Positions 63,054 to 64,000 of a DNA stretch of 64,000 nt are shown here, in pieces. The DNA comes from Nocardioides deserti. Its GTDB lineage: Bacteria; Actinomycetota; Actinomycetes; Propionibacteriales; Nocardioidaceae. The number at the start of each line of letters is the position of its first letter. Position 1 is the first letter of the stretch. Under the pieces are notes generated by a model. That model made no database searches, was not told the DNA's origin, and saw only the letters and a list, made by a program, of their open reading frames with translations. The position numbers were made by a program, and so were the translations under genes. The stretch is taken from the NCBI RefSeq assembly GCF_014266025.1, contig NZ_JACMYC010000009.1, forward strand, positions 34,361 to 98,360, written 5' to 3'.

Positions 63054-63790
63054 CCTACACCCTGGTCCTGCTCCGCCACGGCGAGAGCGAGTGGAACGCC
63101 AAGAACCTCTTCACCGGCTGGGTCGACGTCGACCTGACCGAGAAGGGCCGCACCGAGGCCGTCCGCGGCGGTGAGCTGATGCGCGAGTCCGGCGTGCTCC
63201 CCGACGTCCTCCACACCTCGCTGCAGCGCCGCGCGATCAGCACCGCCTGCATCGCGCTCGACGCCGCCGACCGGCACTGGATCCCGGTCCGCCGCTCCTG
63301 GCAGCTCAACGAGCGCCACTACGGCGCGCTCCAGGGCAAGAACAAGAAGCAGACCCTCGAGGAGTTCGGCGAGGAGCAGTTCATGCTCTGGCGCCGCTCC
63401 TTCGACGTGCCCCCGCCGCCGCTCGACGACGACGCGGAGTACTCCCAGGTCGGCCTCCCGCAGTACGCCGACCTCGGCGACGAGCTGCCCCGCACCGAGT
63501 GCCTCAAGGACGTCATCGCGCGGTTCCTCCCCTACTGGGAGTCCTCGATCGTCCCCGACCTCCGCGCCGGCAACACGGTGCTCGTCGCCGCGCACGGCAA
63601 CTCGCTGCGCGCCCTGGTCAAGCACCTCGACCGGATCAGCGACGAGGACATCGCCGGCCTGAACATCCCCACCGGCATGCCGATGGTCTACGAGCTCGAC
63701 GAGGACATGCGCCCGGCCGTCCCCGGCCGCTACCTCGACCCCGAGGCCGCTGCCGCTGCTGCGGCCGCCGTCGCCAAGCAGGGTCGCTAG
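63050..63790 (+). CDS. gpmA: 2,3-bisphosphoglycerate-dependent phosphoglycerate mutase
   Basis: 246 residues. Phospho-acceptor His10 in [39 protein letters not shown], and the second His in [15 protein letters not shown] are intact. It interconverts 3- and 2-phosphoglycerate in glycolysis. GTG at 63050 overlaps the lipoprotein stop (GTGA). The C-terminus ends in a poly-Ala stretch. Confidence 0.95.
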   Translation: MTYTLVLLRHGESEWNAKNLFTGWVDVDLTEKGRTEAVRGGELMRESGVLPDVLHTSLQRRAISTACIALDAADRHWIPVRRSWQLNERHYGALQGKNKKQTLEEFGEEQFMLWRRSFDVPPPPLDDDAEYSQVGLPQYADLGDELPRTECLKDVIARFLPYWESSIVPDLRAGNTVLVAAHGNSLRALVKHLDRISDEDIAGLNIPTGMPMVYELDEDMRPAVPGRYLDPEAAAAAAAAVAKQGR

Positions 63791-63819
63791 CGCCGCTGAC
63801 CCCGAACCCTGCGCCTGCT

Positions 63820-63870
63820 GGGGTAGTAACGGACGTTTCTGACCGTCGCAGGGGTAGTCACGGACGTTTC
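63820..63870. repeat. Direct repeat of GGGGTAGTNACGGACGTTTC, family 2 copy B
   Basis: Two direct copies, 63820-63839 and 63851-63870, differ at one base. Both resemble the complement of the right arm of the palindrome at 58271-58336. They lie between gpmA and the transposase end, so one may be the terminal repeat of the insertion element. Confidence 0.6.
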
Positions 63871-63881
63871 CGTCGGCGGTT

Positions 63882-64000
63882 TCAGGCGGTCGTTGCACCA
63901 CGCTTGATCTCGTGGCCGCAGAGTAGTTCTTCGAACCGTTCGGCTGGGGTGGCCCAGTCGAGTGTCTTGCGGGGTCTGTTGTTCAGTTCGGTGGCGACGT
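63882..64000 (-). mobile_element. IS30-family transposase, C-terminal end (runs off the window)
   Basis: Reading the minus strand from the window edge gives VATELNNRPRKTLDWATPAERFEELLC and then a stop at 63882-63884. The N-N-R-P-R-K-T-L-x-W-x-T-P-A-E pattern is the characteristic end of IS30-family DDE transposases. Only 38 codons are visible, so I cannot tell whether the element is intact or a remnant. The terminal inverted repeat should lie between here and gpmA, near 63850. Confidence 0.8.

Overview
The window is chromosomal DNA of a very GC-rich, aerobic actinobacterium, most likely in or near the Nocardioidaceae (for example Nocardioides). This rests on strong G/C bias at third codon positions, frequent GTG starts, 1-8 nt start/stop overlaps, and actinobacterial markers: CarD, a CysO sulfur carrier, DUF3263 with a LytR_C protein, DUF4032, HrcA/CIRCE control of groEL, and an LpqE-like lipoprotein. 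Genus is inferred. I see no rRNA, CRISPR, prophage or plasmid functions. The only mobile-element trace is an IS30-type transposase end at the right edge.

Layout. 1-6.8 kb: a lipoprotein hydrolase, then CO-dehydrogenase-type accessory genes (XdhC-like, CoxE-like VWA, MoxR/CoxD AAA ATPase) and a MobA-like transferase, an ECF sigma factor with a membrane partner, and RidA. 6.9-10.8 kb: groEL behind two CIRCE operators, then a TylF-type methyltransferase, a coiled-coil protein and an ATP-grasp ligase joined by GTGA overlaps. 10.9-12.8 kb: a SAM-I (S-box) riboswitch in front of threonine synthase and a CysO-like sulfur carrier that ends in Gly-Gly-Cys. 12.8-19.3 kb: otsB, LytR_C and DUF3263 proteins, an oxidoreductase, a two-component system and otsA. 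19.4-27.8 kb: an FMN glutamate-synthase-like enzyme, an alpha/beta hydrolase with a histone-like Lys/Ala tail, an apparently frameshifted GPH-family transporter, an SPL-like PLP enzyme, an HxlR regulator, a thioesterase, uracil-DNA glycosylase and an extradiol dioxygenase. 27.9-37.8 kb: aldehyde dehydrogenase and GMC oxidoreductase, pyridoxal kinase, HNH protein, tRNA-Thr, SDR, a GH13 enzyme with a DUF4032 partner, and a small membrane protein. 37.8-46.4 kb: a complete branched-chain-amino-acid-type ABC importer (two paralogous binding lipoproteins, one fused permease, two ATPases) ending in a surface-anchored protein. 46.5-54.3 kb: acyl-CoA dehydrogenase, Eis-like acetyltransferase, metallophosphoesterase, rlmB, cysS and a C39-type peptidase. 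54.4-63.8 kb: an ispF/ispD/carD/lpqE-like neighbourhood interspersed with a membrane molybdopterin oxidoreductase, SDR, hydrolase, CbiX-like and NirD genes and a degenerate IspD paralogue, then a UbiA-family protein and gpmA.

How it fits together. Housekeeping groups (groEL, thrC, otsAB, rlmB-cysS, ispDF-carD, gpm) alternate with accessory oxidative metabolism. Three KstR-like palindromes (TNNAACNNGTTNNA type) lie upstream of the GMC/ALDH pair, an SDR gene and the ABC importer, suggesting one TetR-type regulator may link them. Gaps at gene ends are unusually rich in long inverted repeats, and two families of these recur inside the window.
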